From contig JBEPTZ010000031.1 of the NCBI GenBank assembly GCA_041691815.1, forward strand, positions 1-37,438: a DNA stretch of 37,438 bases, given 5' to 3'. Positions 26,652 to 33,978 of the stretch are shown in pieces. The DNA comes from 70-18 sp041691815. GTDB taxonomy: Bacteria > Pseudomonadota > Alphaproteobacteria > Acetobacterales > Acetobacteraceae. Under the pieces are notes generated by a model. The model was not told the origin of the DNA, did not search any database, and saw nothing but the letters and a program-made list of their open reading frames with translations. Both the position numbers and the translations under genes were made by a program. Numbering within the stretch: position 1 is the first letter of the stretch; every line of letters starts with the position of its first letter.

Positions 26652-26877
26652 TTCTATTTCCAGAGGGAGAATTGTGGGGGCGGCGGCTGTTCGCCGAAGG
26701 CGTATCGGTTGAGATGTCGGCCCATCTTTTGACTTTTGACGCCGATCTCCCGCATCTTACATGCGCGATGACGAGGTCGACAATCGGCCAGACAGCCCAG
26801 AAGATTATGTTTGGTGAACTATTTTTGAATACGGTAAAAGTAATCGCTGTCTGATAATTTTTCCGAGGATTCTTCCA

Positions 26878-27303
26878 GTGACCCGTAAACCCACTCCCGA
26901 CGACTCCACCCCGTCAACTGGAGTCGCGATCATACCAAACCCACCAGCTACCAAATCTGCGCGCCACCGTCTCACTGACGATGATCGAGCCGAAATCGTC
27001 CGTCTTAGCGCTGAGCGTATGAAAATGGCCGATATCGCTCAGAAAATCGGTTGTTCAACGGCTTCAGTCGCGAATATCGTAAGAGGAGCCGGTCACGGTC
27101 GAGCTACGCGGTCGGTCTCTGAGTTGGTTTCAACGACCTCGGCTATCAGTCCTATTCAGCGCCGTTTGATTGCCGTGGGCCTCGCTACCGTGCTGGGTGA
27201 GGCGGTTGACGAGGACGAGTTGATCGATCTGAAATTGGCCGTGGAGGACAAACGGTCAGAGGCCGAACGGCAGGTACGGGAACGGTTGCTCGAAATTTTA
27301 TAG
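26878..27303 (+). CDS. helix-turn-helix DNA-binding protein
   Basis: 141 residues from a GTG with CCGAGGATTC upstream. A Pro/Thr-rich N-terminus precedes a helix-turn-helix around 37-65 (LTDDDRAEIVRLSAERMKMADIAQKIGCSTASVANIVRG), similar to homeodomain-like HTH regulators. The C-terminal part is acidic and helical (DEDELIDLKLAVEDKRSEAERQVRERLLEIL), possibly for dimerisation. It probably regulates element genes; targets unknown. A hairpin terminator follows directly. Confidence 0.6.
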   Translation: MTRKPTPDDSTPSTGVAIIPNPPATKSARHRLTDDDRAEIVRLSAERMKMADIAQKIGCSTASVANIVRGAGHGRATRSVSELVSTTSAISPIQRRLIAVGLATVLGEAVDEDELIDLKLAVEDKRSEAERQVRERLLEIL

Positions 27304-27699
27304 GGTCAGCTTGCTGTGACAGGAATCCCGGCATCGATCATGGTGCCGGGTTTTTTGTCGAGTTATTCGGGCGATGATTCGGGAGGAATGAGGCTCCTGC
27401 CCATGACCCCACGCAGCTACACCAAGAATCGCCATAAACCTAACGTGAAGTAATCCACCGCCACTACTGGTCAGAGGAATCCAGACGCGCTCTGCGCTGA
27501 GAATTTTTAGAACCAACATCTGGTCAGTGGGTGCAGAAAATAATAGCGCGGAGGTGACCGCACGATCTGAGGATTTAGTACTGAGGATTTTCGTGAGGAT
27601 CGGCACCACGATAAAATTAGTGGTGCAGGTACACAGATATACTGTCGCGGCAATTCTTCGCCAATTTTTCAGAATCCATCGCTTGCGCTTCTTTTCCAT
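27298..27699 (-). CDS. holin-like membrane protein (T7/GTA 3TM type)
   Basis: 133 residues from ATG 27699, or 150 from a GTG at 27750; neither has a convincing ribosome-binding site. The pattern KNWRRIAATVYLCTCTTNFIVVPILTKI, then VWIPLTSSGGGLLHVRFMAILGVAAWGHGQE, matches phage holins of the three-helix type, where a Pro-Leu-Thr, Gly-Gly-Gly-Leu and AILGVAAW-x-RGQE ending is usual. A holin makes holes in the inner membrane during phage lysis. No endolysin gene is seen in the element. The tail beyond residue 110 is unlike the family, is basic, and overlaps the end of the HTH gene by 6 bp. Confidence 0.5.
   Translation of the reverse strand: MEKKRKRWILKNWRRIAATVYLCTCTTNFIVVPILTKILSTKSSDRAVTSALLFSAPTDQMLVLKILSAERVWIPLTSSGGGLLHVRFMAILGVAAWGHGQEPHSSRIIARITRQKTRHHDRCRDSCHSKLTL
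27327..27356 (+). terminator. rho-independent terminator after the HTH gene
   Basis: Stem CCCGGCA (27327-27333) with TGCCGGG (27344-27350), a 10-nt loop, and six T immediately after. It ends the rightward transcript of the HTH gene, and also falls inside the 3' end of the leftward holin-like frame. Confidence 0.85.
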
Positions 27700-28009
27700 C
27701 TGCGTATTCACGGAATGATCGGTAACGACCTGAGGCAATAATTTCCGCACGTTCTACGCGATCTTTTCGAAAAATCCCATACTGGAGAGAGACCCTGCGG
27801 GTCTGTTAGTTGCCTCCCCAATATTGGATTATCTGAGATGATTATCTGTAGGCCCATTATACCTTATATACAGGTATTGACGGCCTACTCATTTTCTCCT
27901 CATTTTCCTCATCAAATTATTGAAATCATGCAAATATTATATATCTGGAATGGCAACCAAAAACCCGCAAGGTTCATCAGATTATGGGATTTTTAGCTGC
28001 CGATCCCGA
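27700..28009. other. AT-rich gap between holin-like gene and replication gene, with nested inverted repeat
   Basis: No gene seen. It holds a nested hairpin at 27848-27888 (listed separately) and a small hairpin GACCC/GGGTC near 27,791-27,801, in a run of A/T-rich sequence directly downstream of the helicase-primase-like gene. A replication origin would be expected near such a gene; this is inference. Confidence 0.4.
27848..27888. repeat. nested inverted repeat
   Basis: Outer arms GTAGGCC (27848-27854) and GGCCTAC (27882-27888), inner arms ATACCT (27859-27864) and AGGTAT (27872-27877), a 4/4 internal loop and a TATATAC apical loop. No T-run follows on either strand, so it is not a standard terminator. 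Confidence 0.6.
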
Positions 28010-30442
28010 TTATTTCCTCCGCTTGTTGAACAATTCGACCATCAAATCCGGGATTTCCTGTAATCGTGATGCGCGTGATTTCGCAGTAATAACGGTCGCG
28101 GCTTCGCTCTGTAATGTCGATTGGATCTCAGCTAAATGCAGTCCTGCGTAAAATAGCGAGATCGCCAAAATAAAGAATGCGCGATTGCCTTTACCAACCG
28201 TGTTCTTCGATATTTTCCAGACCGATAGCGCGTTCTGAACTTTGTCCTGTTGCTGAGTAGATAGTGACCAGCCGGGCTGTCCATAATCATCTGGATTACG
28301 GGTCTGTATGATTGCCGGCTTCGGAGCGACCATTGACCGACCAATCCACTCGTATGGATCGAGAATGGTTCTGCCGTCTAAGTAATCCTCGAAAAATGAA
28401 TCATCGGGATGGTTGGCCTGACACGGAGCGTAAAATAGTGCAGCAGAATTGAATTTTGAATCGTCGAAACCATGTTTTTGTGCGTTGGGATTTTTCTTCA
28501 AATACGGCTGGCCGTAAAATTTTGTGTTTGCTAATTTCTGTTTGATCTGGTCGATAATTTCGCGATGTGCTTCAGCCGTCAGAGCTACAGTCGTTGGGAT
28601 AAAGACACGCCATCGCAGATTTTTCTTTGTCGACGAATACGAGTTGAAAATCACCATGCGGGTACGTGGATACATCTTCAAAAACCGCGCAGGGGTAAGA
28701 TCGCCGCCGTCATTATCAAGCCAAATTCCACGAAGAAGTACGACATTTTCCAACCCACGCGATTTATCACCTATGTCCGGATCAAAAAATGCAGGAGAGA
28801 TCAGATAATTCGCATCCTTCTTCTCGACGGTTCTTTTGTGGAGTTCCGCTAATAGCTCGATGAAATCATCAGCGGACTGGACATTGATGATTGTGCTTGC
28901 AATCCTCGCTTTGAGCTTCGGAAAGATCGATCCCCAGAAATTCTGATCGGCTTTAAGATTGTTCATTCCGTCGAGTAGTCGACTTTTTTTCTCTATTTTC
29001 TCGGCTGCCTTCCTCGCGGCGTTACTCGCGTGCTTCCGTGGCTGTCCAACCGATTTTCCTACCAGACACTCAATCTCTGATTCGGGTAGGCGATGCACAG
29101 ACGATCCGGGGAATACGTTTTCCAACCACAGCGCAGTCGATTCGTCCATCACGATAACCGTTTTCGGATCAGTATTCGCGGGATTACGTAGCGAAATTCT
29201 TCCGCACGCCTGATACACAGCCTCGCGATAAACCGCCGTTTTCACCTCGTGAGGCAGGATTCCCGCAATTAGCTCCATGAATTTTCCGTGGGCAGGCGTG
29301 AAATTTAGTGCCGATAGAATCACAGCGTGATTCATATGATCGAAATTATTCAGACCATGTGGGGAATTCGGAAGACGGTTCTTGCCATCGTCGTGAAAAA
29401 TCGACATTGGAACGTCAAGATTTGCCATCCATACGAACTCGGTCTTGCCCTCATTCTTCCTGTAGAAATCGCTGACCAGTTGCCCCATTACGTCGAGAAC
29501 AGAAAAACGATTTTCGCCCACCGACGCTGCGATTTTGTCGCGAAAAGTTTTGGACCAATCCGCCTCACTCGCGAAATAAATTTTGAGCAGCCAGCCGTTG
29601 GTGTGCCCGCTCAATCGTGGTTTGATTTTCTTGCAATCAACGAATTTGACATTGAACTCGTCGGCGTGTTGAGTCCAGTAGCGATAAAACAGGGATTCGT
29701 GTAGATGCGCGCCCATCACGATGACCTCGGAAAATCCTTGAAAAATTGTTGGTTGAAGTAGTGAGAAAACCGAGAGCTTGGAGTGCTCTATTGACTTCTC
29801 CCCGGAGCCGCCGTTTGTCCTGAATCGTTCCAGTTGCTCAGTGAGACACCAGATGGTGTGGTTGCTGTCGAGCAGTTTCCATGCGAATTGCTGGAACAAC
29901 GCAAGCACCTCGTCCTGCGTAATATTTCTCGCGATTGCGTCGAGTGTGCCATGATTGCGTGGGTGGATTACAGAATACGAATTCCCAAACCCGGAATCGT
30001 CGAAAAGGTTCAGCACCAGTGAGGACGTTTCACCGAGTTTGAATTCTCTATGATACGTAATTTGCGGAGCTTCGTCGTATATCAGATGCCAGTTTGAGCT
30101 ATTCTGGAAAAAGCCCACGCGAGAAAATGCTTCGTGAGTGATAAGTAGGATTTCACCGCCGAGTGCTGGGTTGGCAAAATGATCGATGATCTTCTTGACG
30201 ATCTTCTCGCTGATCGGCGTCACGCCCTCCACCATTTGCTTGCTGTAGAACGGCGTGACTATCACAGAAGAATTTAATGTTTTTAGTTGGCGGAACGTCT
30301 GTTTGATCAAATCTCGTGACGGCTGAGCGATTAGGATTTTCTGTCCCGCTTTAGCCATTTTCACGGCGTATTCGCACGCTGCGTATGTTTTTCCGCCACC
30401 AACTGGCGCGGATAATAGCTGGATAATTGTAGGGGTAATCAT
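28010..30442 (-). CDS. helicase with C-terminal archaeo-eukaryotic-primase-like domain, element replication protein
   Basis: 810 residues. The N-terminal half is a superfamily 2-like helicase: Walker A APVGGGKT (12-19), Walker B LIYDEAP (120-126), and motif VI QACGRISLR (411-419). The C-terminal half has DNDGGD (576-581), then RMVIFNSYSSTKKNLRWRVF (595-614), which matches the metal-binding Asp-x-Asp and the SxS...R-x-R pattern of AEP/Rep-type primases. A helical tail follows. Plasmid and phage primase-helicases usually place the primase first and use a superfamily 3 or DnaB-type helicase, so both the order and the helicase type are unusual. It probably starts replication of the excised element. 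ATG at 30442. Domain calls are by eye. Confidence 0.65.
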   Translation of the reverse strand: MITPTIIQLLSAPVGGGKTYAACEYAVKMAKAGQKILIAQPSRDLIKQTFRQLKTLNSSVIVTPFYSKQMVEGVTPISEKIVKKIIDHFANPALGGEILLITHEAFSRVGFFQNSSNWHLIYDEAPQITYHREFKLGETSSLVLNLFDDSGFGNSYSVIHPRNHGTLDAIARNITQDEVLALFQQFAWKLLDSNHTIWCLTEQLERFRTNGGSGEKSIEHSKLSVFSLLQPTIFQGFSEVIVMGAHLHESLFYRYWTQHADEFNVKFVDCKKIKPRLSGHTNGWLLKIYFASEADWSKTFRDKIAASVGENRFSVLDVMGQLVSDFYRKNEGKTEFVWMANLDVPMSIFHDDGKNRLPNSPHGLNNFDHMNHAVILSALNFTPAHGKFMELIAGILPHEVKTAVYREAVYQACGRISLRNPANTDPKTVIVMDESTALWLENVFPGSSVHRLPESEIECLVGKSVGQPRKHASNAARKAAEKIEKKSRLLDGMNNLKADQNFWGSIFPKLKARIASTIINVQSADDFIELLAELHKRTVEKKDANYLISPAFFDPDIGDKSRGLENVVLLRGIWLDNDGGDLTPARFLKMYPRTRMVIFNSYSSTKKNLRWRVFIPTTVALTAEAHREIIDQIKQKLANTKFYGQPYLKKNPNAQKHGFDDSKFNSAALFYAPCQANHPDDSFFEDYLDGRTILDPYEWIGRSMVAPKPAIIQTRNPDDYGQPGWSLSTQQQDKVQNALSVWKISKNTVGKGNRAFFILAISLFYAGLHLAEIQSTLQSEAATVITAKSRASRLQEIPDLMVELFNKRRK

Positions 30443-30474
30443 GGTGTAAAATATTCCCGTAAAATAAAAAAAAT

Positions 30475-30504
30475 GGCCCGCAGGACCATGAATACCTGCG
30501 GGCC
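30475..30504. terminator. bidirectional terminator between integrase and replication gene
   Basis: Perfect 10-bp stem GGCCCGCAGG (30475-30484) and CCTGCGGGCC (30495-30504) with a 10-nt loop. It is followed by GGGTTTTATTTTTT on the plus strand and ATTTTTTTTATTTT on the minus strand. Read leftwards, it would stop integrase transcripts before the replication gene. Confidence 0.85.
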
Positions 30505-30733
30505 GGGTTTTATTTTTTACAGATTAGACGAGAAAACGTAAAATAGTGGAAAAACTACCGCCCGTCAAAATGTATTTATCATAATCTGTCAAAAATAATC
30601 GTACGCGAGTAGGGATTCATGGCCCCGCGACTCTATTTAGCCGAGTCGTTCAGTCCGGCGCATTATTAAAGCCACTCGGAAGAATATTTCCGGAGTATGT
30701 GGTGCAAATGTCACAATGAGAGTTGGCCGAGTG
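30505..30733. promoter_or_regulatory. intergenic region downstream of integrase, upstream of replication gene
   Basis: AT-rich, no gene. A short hairpin GACTC/GAGTC is near 30,630-30,650. The promoter of the replication gene must lie either here, upstream of the terminator, or in the 30 bp between terminator and ATG. Confidence 0.35.
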
Positions 30734-32149
30734 TTATGCCTCGTGAGAATAATCGTTGTCGTCTACGATTCCGCCGGTCAACGCCTCCTCTTGGCGAATT
30801 TCTTCGAGTTCGCGCGCGATTGCCGCTTGTGTTTTTTCGATACGTTTACGTGATCCGGAGAGCACCCCACTCGATAGATCGGTAATCACGTGTCCGTAGT
30901 GATCGTCGATCATGCGGAGGCTGGTCCCCATATTTTTCGTGATTAGTGCCACCGGAATTCCTGCGCGTAGGGATTCCGTCGCGTAGTAGTGCCGCAGCGA
31001 GTAGAGTCTACGATTCACGCCTGTAGCTGGATCAACTCGGAGATTGAGCGCGGCGAGTACCTCACGAAAAACAACGGTGTATATCGGGAATCGTCCGTCA
31101 GACGGTCGCGCGAACAACCAGCCTGCCGGATTGCGTCGCTTCGCCTCCGCCGTCTCGTGCTGAGCGCGCCACAACGGTAGGGAGAGAGCGTGTAGGGAAA
31201 CGCGCCCATCGTCGGAATTTGCCCACACCACACGGCCGCGCGACCGTTTACCAGCACGAGGACGGACGTTTATCCGCACGCTGCTACGCCCGTTGGTGTC
31301 TCGCTCTACCGTGATTTGCGCCGCTGTGAGTGTGTACGTTTCAGAGCCGGGAGTGAGACCAGTGGCCGCCAGCAGCGCGACCAGCACACGAGTCAGATAG
31401 CGATTTTCGCGAACTATCGCCGTATGGCCGGACTCAATCCACTCGTGGTTCATGTAGTCTCGGATTTTTTTCATTTCCGATTTCGTGAACGCGGCTCCCG
31501 GATTGCCCTTTTCGAATCCGTCCTGCGATATCACAAGATTTTTGCGCTGCGCTTTCGTCAGCCAGCGCACTTCCACAGCATCACGCAGGATTTCCAGCCA
31601 CGAGGAGTTCAGGTTGGCGATTGTGGAACGTTTCGGTACACCACCACCACGGATTACGAGCGATTTCGTGAGGGTGTCCATATCCTCTACCGTCAGGCTG
31701 GCGATACCCCGCGCTCCAATAGCTGGTAAAATGTGCTTTTTGATCCGGCCGATTTTCAGCGTGTAATTCGCCGTTTTGGATTCCGGTCCGGCCGTCAGGT
31801 TGTCACGTTCAGCTATGAGGCGCGCGAGGGTGACGGTCGCCACCTCTGCCACGGTCTGCGTCTCCGCGCGTTTGCGGCTTGAAATTGGCGTGCCGTGTAG
31901 CGCCGCCTGTTCACGCTCAGTGAGACGGTTAACTGCCTCGTGCGTTGCGGTAGCCCAATCCACAGTACCCATAGATACCCACCCGGACCACACGCCCTCG
32001 GTCTTGAACTTGGCGTCCCATGCGGGATTATCCGCGCCACGTCGATACTGGTACAACACGATCCGATTACGATATTTTTCGAGAGGATGCGGGACAGTTT
32101 TTCCGTGCTGAGTGTCGGACCGGCTGGCGCGGTTTTTCGTGGTTTTCAT
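30734..32149 (-). CDS. int: tyrosine recombinase, integrase of element 1
   Basis: 471 residues from ATG 32149; the frame is open to a GTG at 32197 and none of the starts has a good ribosome-binding site. It has an N-terminal arm-type domain, a core-binding domain (ESKTANYTLKIGRIKKHILPAI) and a catalytic domain with YSLRHYYATESLRAG, then KNMGTSLRMIDDHYGHV, in which the Tyr of HYGH is the nucleophile. At the box I position (TGLTPGSE) the expected catalytic Arg is Thr (codon 31352-31354). The gene is next to the right core (32268-32281) and reads leftward into the element, as for tRNA-targeting integrases. It is probably the enzyme that inserted element 1. Confidence 0.88.
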   Translation of the reverse strand: MKTTKNRASRSDTQHGKTVPHPLEKYRNRIVLYQYRRGADNPAWDAKFKTEGVWSGWVSMGTVDWATATHEAVNRLTEREQAALHGTPISSRKRAETQTVAEVATVTLARLIAERDNLTAGPESKTANYTLKIGRIKKHILPAIGARGIASLTVEDMDTLTKSLVIRGGGVPKRSTIANLNSSWLEILRDAVEVRWLTKAQRKNLVISQDGFEKGNPGAAFTKSEMKKIRDYMNHEWIESGHTAIVRENRYLTRVLVALLAATGLTPGSETYTLTAAQITVERDTNGRSSVRINVRPRAGKRSRGRVVWANSDDGRVSLHALSLPLWRAQHETAEAKRRNPAGWLFARPSDGRFPIYTVVFREVLAALNLRVDPATGVNRRLYSLRHYYATESLRAGIPVALITKNMGTSLRMIDDHYGHVITDLSSGVLSGSRKRIEKTQAAIARELEEIRQEEALTGGIVDDNDYSHEA

Positions 32150-32167
32150 GCCGGGTAGGGTGGCAGG

Positions 32168-32212
32168 AATCACGGATTGCGTCATGAGATAAATCACGGA
32201 TTACGTCACGAG
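32168..32212. repeat. two 21-bp direct repeats at the integrase start, candidate arm sites
   Basis: Copies at 32168-32188 and 32192-32212 begin AATCACGGATT and contain CGTCA; they match at 19 of 21 positions with 24-bp spacing. Half-motifs recur at the left end of the element. They could be integrase arm sites or operators that control integrase expression. Confidence 0.6.
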
Positions 32213-32267
32213 TGATTGGAGCGGTCGGAATGTAGTTGAAAAACAAAGAGAAAACGGACTTTCACAT

Positions 32268-32281
32268 GACTGCAAATCCTC
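32268..32281 (+). repeat. right attachment core (attR) of element 1
   Basis: GACTGCAAATCCTC, identical to 14512-14525. The bases to its left (TTTCACAT) do not form a tRNA 5' half; the bases to its right continue a tRNA variable loop and T-arm. Confidence 0.88.
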
Positions 32282-32312
32282 GAATGTGGGTTCGATTCCC
32301 GCCCGGACCTCC
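32282..32312 (+). pseudogene. tRNA-Cys 3' half, separated by element 1
   Basis: Variable loop GAAT (32282-32285), T-arm GTGGG-TTCGATT-CCCGC, acceptor strand CCGGACC, discriminator T and CCA ending at 32312. The acceptor strand is fully complementary to GGTCCGG at 14484-14490. With the 14-bp core, the two halves give a normal 74-nt tRNA-Cys(GCA). Confidence 0.92.
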
Positions 32313-32359
32313 ACCGTCGGAAAACACCATATAATATCAATGTGTTATGGGCCGGTTTC

Positions 32360-32382
32360 CCTAACCTTTGGCGAAGGTTAGG
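32360..32382. repeat. perfect 9-bp inverted repeat
   Basis: CCTAACCTT (32360-32368), loop TGGCG, AAGGTTAGG (32374-32382). There is no T-run. It lies between the tRNA-Cys 3' half and the first gene of element 2 and could be an operator or a processing hairpin. Confidence 0.55.
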
Positions 32383-32461
32383 CACTCTATGTTCTCTCTC
32401 CGATCATGCTGGCCGGATGGGAAACAACCGCACCGAACGAACGGGACGAAACGGCTGATCC

Positions 32462-32950
32462 ATGGCTGACACCGATACACCCGCCTCCGCACAAGCCGAG
32501 GCGCAACGCCAATGTAATTTAGAGGTCTACAAGGCGAACCGCGAAGAGGGCCGCGTCTTGCAAAGGGCCGCTGCTGATTATGCTTTGCTTACCCTGCGGA
32601 CCTTGATTTTGTTGAATGGAGGCGCCTCTATCGGCGTCTTAACGTATCTCGGAAACGTATGGAGCAAAGGCGCTCCTGGCGCACTTGTGAGCGCCCACTC
32701 TGCGGCTCCCGGACTCATTTTTTTTATATTGGGATTGGTCTATGGCACGCTTTCGAGTGGGTTGTCCTACGTTTCACAGATACTGTTCGTTGAGTTAGAT
32801 CGCACCGGGGGCGGTTCGTCACGGGCCGCAAAATGGGGAAATCGCGTACGTTACGCTGCGGTCCTTTCCGCCTTCTTTTCCCTTCTTGCGTTTATCGTTG
32901 GTGCGATTCTCTCCCTGGTTGTGTTTCAGACGCCCCTCAGTACGGGCTAG
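32462..32950 (+). CDS. three-helix membrane protein, element 2 accessory gene
   Basis: 162 residues. A charged amphipathic N-terminus (AEAQRQCNLEVYKANREEGRVLQRAAADYA) precedes three hydrophobic helices (LLTLRTLILLNGGASIGVLTYLG; LIFFILGLVYGTLSSGLSYV; VLSAFFSLLAFIVGAILSLVVF). Proteins of this layout occur in prophages and islands with unknown role. It is convergent with the integrase gene and their stops share CTAG. Its lower GC than the adjacent phage genes suggests a separately acquired cargo gene. Confidence 0.6.
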   Translation: MADTDTPASAQAEAQRQCNLEVYKANREEGRVLQRAAADYALLTLRTLILLNGGASIGVLTYLGNVWSKGAPGALVSAHSAAPGLIFFILGLVYGTLSSGLSYVSQILFVELDRTGGGSSRAAKWGNRVRYAAVLSAFFSLLAFIVGAILSLVVFQTPLSTG

Positions 32951-33978
32951 CTTGTCGAACGGGACAGTTTCGCCATAGCATCCTGCGCCCGCGAAACCTG
33001 ATCTGCGGCGCGCGTATACCGCGCCACCTCGCGCAGCGTGCGATGGCCGGTGATCGCGGCAATTTGGTGTGCTGTGCAGCCCGCTTCGGCCAGCCGGCGC
33101 GCTGCTGCCTTGCGCAGCCCGTGCGCTGCGATCCCGGCCAGGCCGGCGGCGTGTATGGCGTCGCCGAACCAGTTTCCGAATCCGGCCGAGGTGAACGGCT
33201 TTCCGGCCCGCGTCGTGAGGAATGTCAGATGCTCGGAAGGCGAGGCATCCAGCACGGCGCGCAACTCGGGGTGGATCGGCACCGCCAGCCGCTCCCCGGT
33301 CTTCTGCTGGCGCAACTCGATCGCGCCGTTGCGAACGTGCTGGCGGCCCATCAGGACCACATCGCCCCGGCGCTGGCCCGTATAGAGCAACAGGGCGAAC
33401 GCCAGCCGCTCCCGGCTATCGGCAGGCCAATGTTCGGCGAAGGCCGCAATCTGTTCCTCGGTCCATGTTGCGAAGCCTTCGGACTTCGACCGGACCCTCT
33501 TGACGGTGGCGGTCGGGTCGTCTCGCCGCATCCCTTCGTTGACCGCGAATTGCATCAGGATGCGGAGCATTTTGAGCAGGCCGTTTGCGGCGGCGGGCTT
33601 GTCTGCCCGTGCGGCCACTAGGCGCCGTACGTGCTCTCGCTGCATCGCCGCAATCGGCTTGTCGCCGTGCTCGAACCGGAATTTTTCGATGATGTTGCGG
33701 TAGGTGGCTTTCGTGACCTTGGCAAGCTGCTGAAACTCGGTCGACGTGTAGTAGGCCACCACCAGCGCGGAGAAGCTGCCCGGCACCACGCGCCCCACAA
33801 CACGGCGCGGCGGTGGGGCGGCGTCAACGATGGCCGCCTGATAGGCCGCCATGAATTCGGCCGATCCGGGCAGGCCAGGCAGGGCCACGCGCGGTTTGCC
33901 CGGCCGGCGCACGTAGTGGCGCAACGTGCCGTGGCGGTCCTTGTAGCGGTCGATATAGGCGAGCCGGAGCCGCGTCAT
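32947..33978 (-). CDS. int: tyrosine recombinase, integrase of element 2
   Basis: 343 residues. A full catalytic set is visible: Arg203 (TGQRRGD), Lys226 (QQKTGE), His286-x2-Arg289 (HGLR), His312 (TGHRT) and Tyr321 (RYTR). The N-terminal region (YIDRYKDRHGTLRHYVRRPGKPRVALPG) is typical of phage integrases from alphaproteobacteria. The ATG at 33978 overlaps the stop of the AlpA-like gene (ATGA), so the two are translated together. The int gene is last in the leftward operon that starts with the capsid gene. Confidence 0.92.
   Translation of the reverse strand: MTRLRLAYIDRYKDRHGTLRHYVRRPGKPRVALPGLPGSAEFMAAYQAAIVDAAPPPRRVVGRVVPGSFSALVVAYYTSTEFQQLAKVTKATYRNIIEKFRFEHGDKPIAAMQREHVRRLVAARADKPAAANGLLKMLRILMQFAVNEGMRRDDPTATVKRVRSKSEGFATWTEEQIAAFAEHWPADSRERLAFALLLYTGQRRGDVVLMGRQHVRNGAIELRQQKTGERLAVPIHPELRAVLDASPSEHLTFLTTRAGKPFTSAGFGNWFGDAIHAAGLAGIAAHGLRKAAARRLAEAGCTAHQIAAITGHRTLREVARYTRAADQVSRAQDAMAKLSRSTS

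Larger units (their letters stand above)
14526..32267. mobile_element. element 1: integrative island inserted in tRNA-Cys, about 17.7 kb
   Basis: Bounded by a 14-bp direct repeat inside the two halves of one tRNA-Cys gene. It carries a tyrosine integrase next to the right end, a helicase-primase-like replication protein, a holin-like protein, a serine recombinase and candidate defence genes. The interior has much longer A/T runs than the flanking chromosome, most marked from about 27,300 to 32,260. No structural virion genes or conjugation genes were found inside it, so a phage satellite or plasmid-like integrated element fits better than a complete prophage or ICE. It also brings its own tRNA-Cys gene. 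Confidence 0.85.

Noticed and set aside
26648..26854. 68-codon frame whose ATG overlaps the serine recombinase stop
   Set aside because: The ATGA overlap is suggestive, but composition is irregular, there is no motif, and the region is otherwise promoter-like and AT-rich.
14537..32341. TAATATCAAT present just inside the left end (14537-14546) and just beyond the right tRNA half (32332-32341)
   Set aside because: Only ten A/T-rich bases match and flanking sequence differs. It is not placed like an attachment core, whereas the 14-bp tRNA core explains the boundaries.
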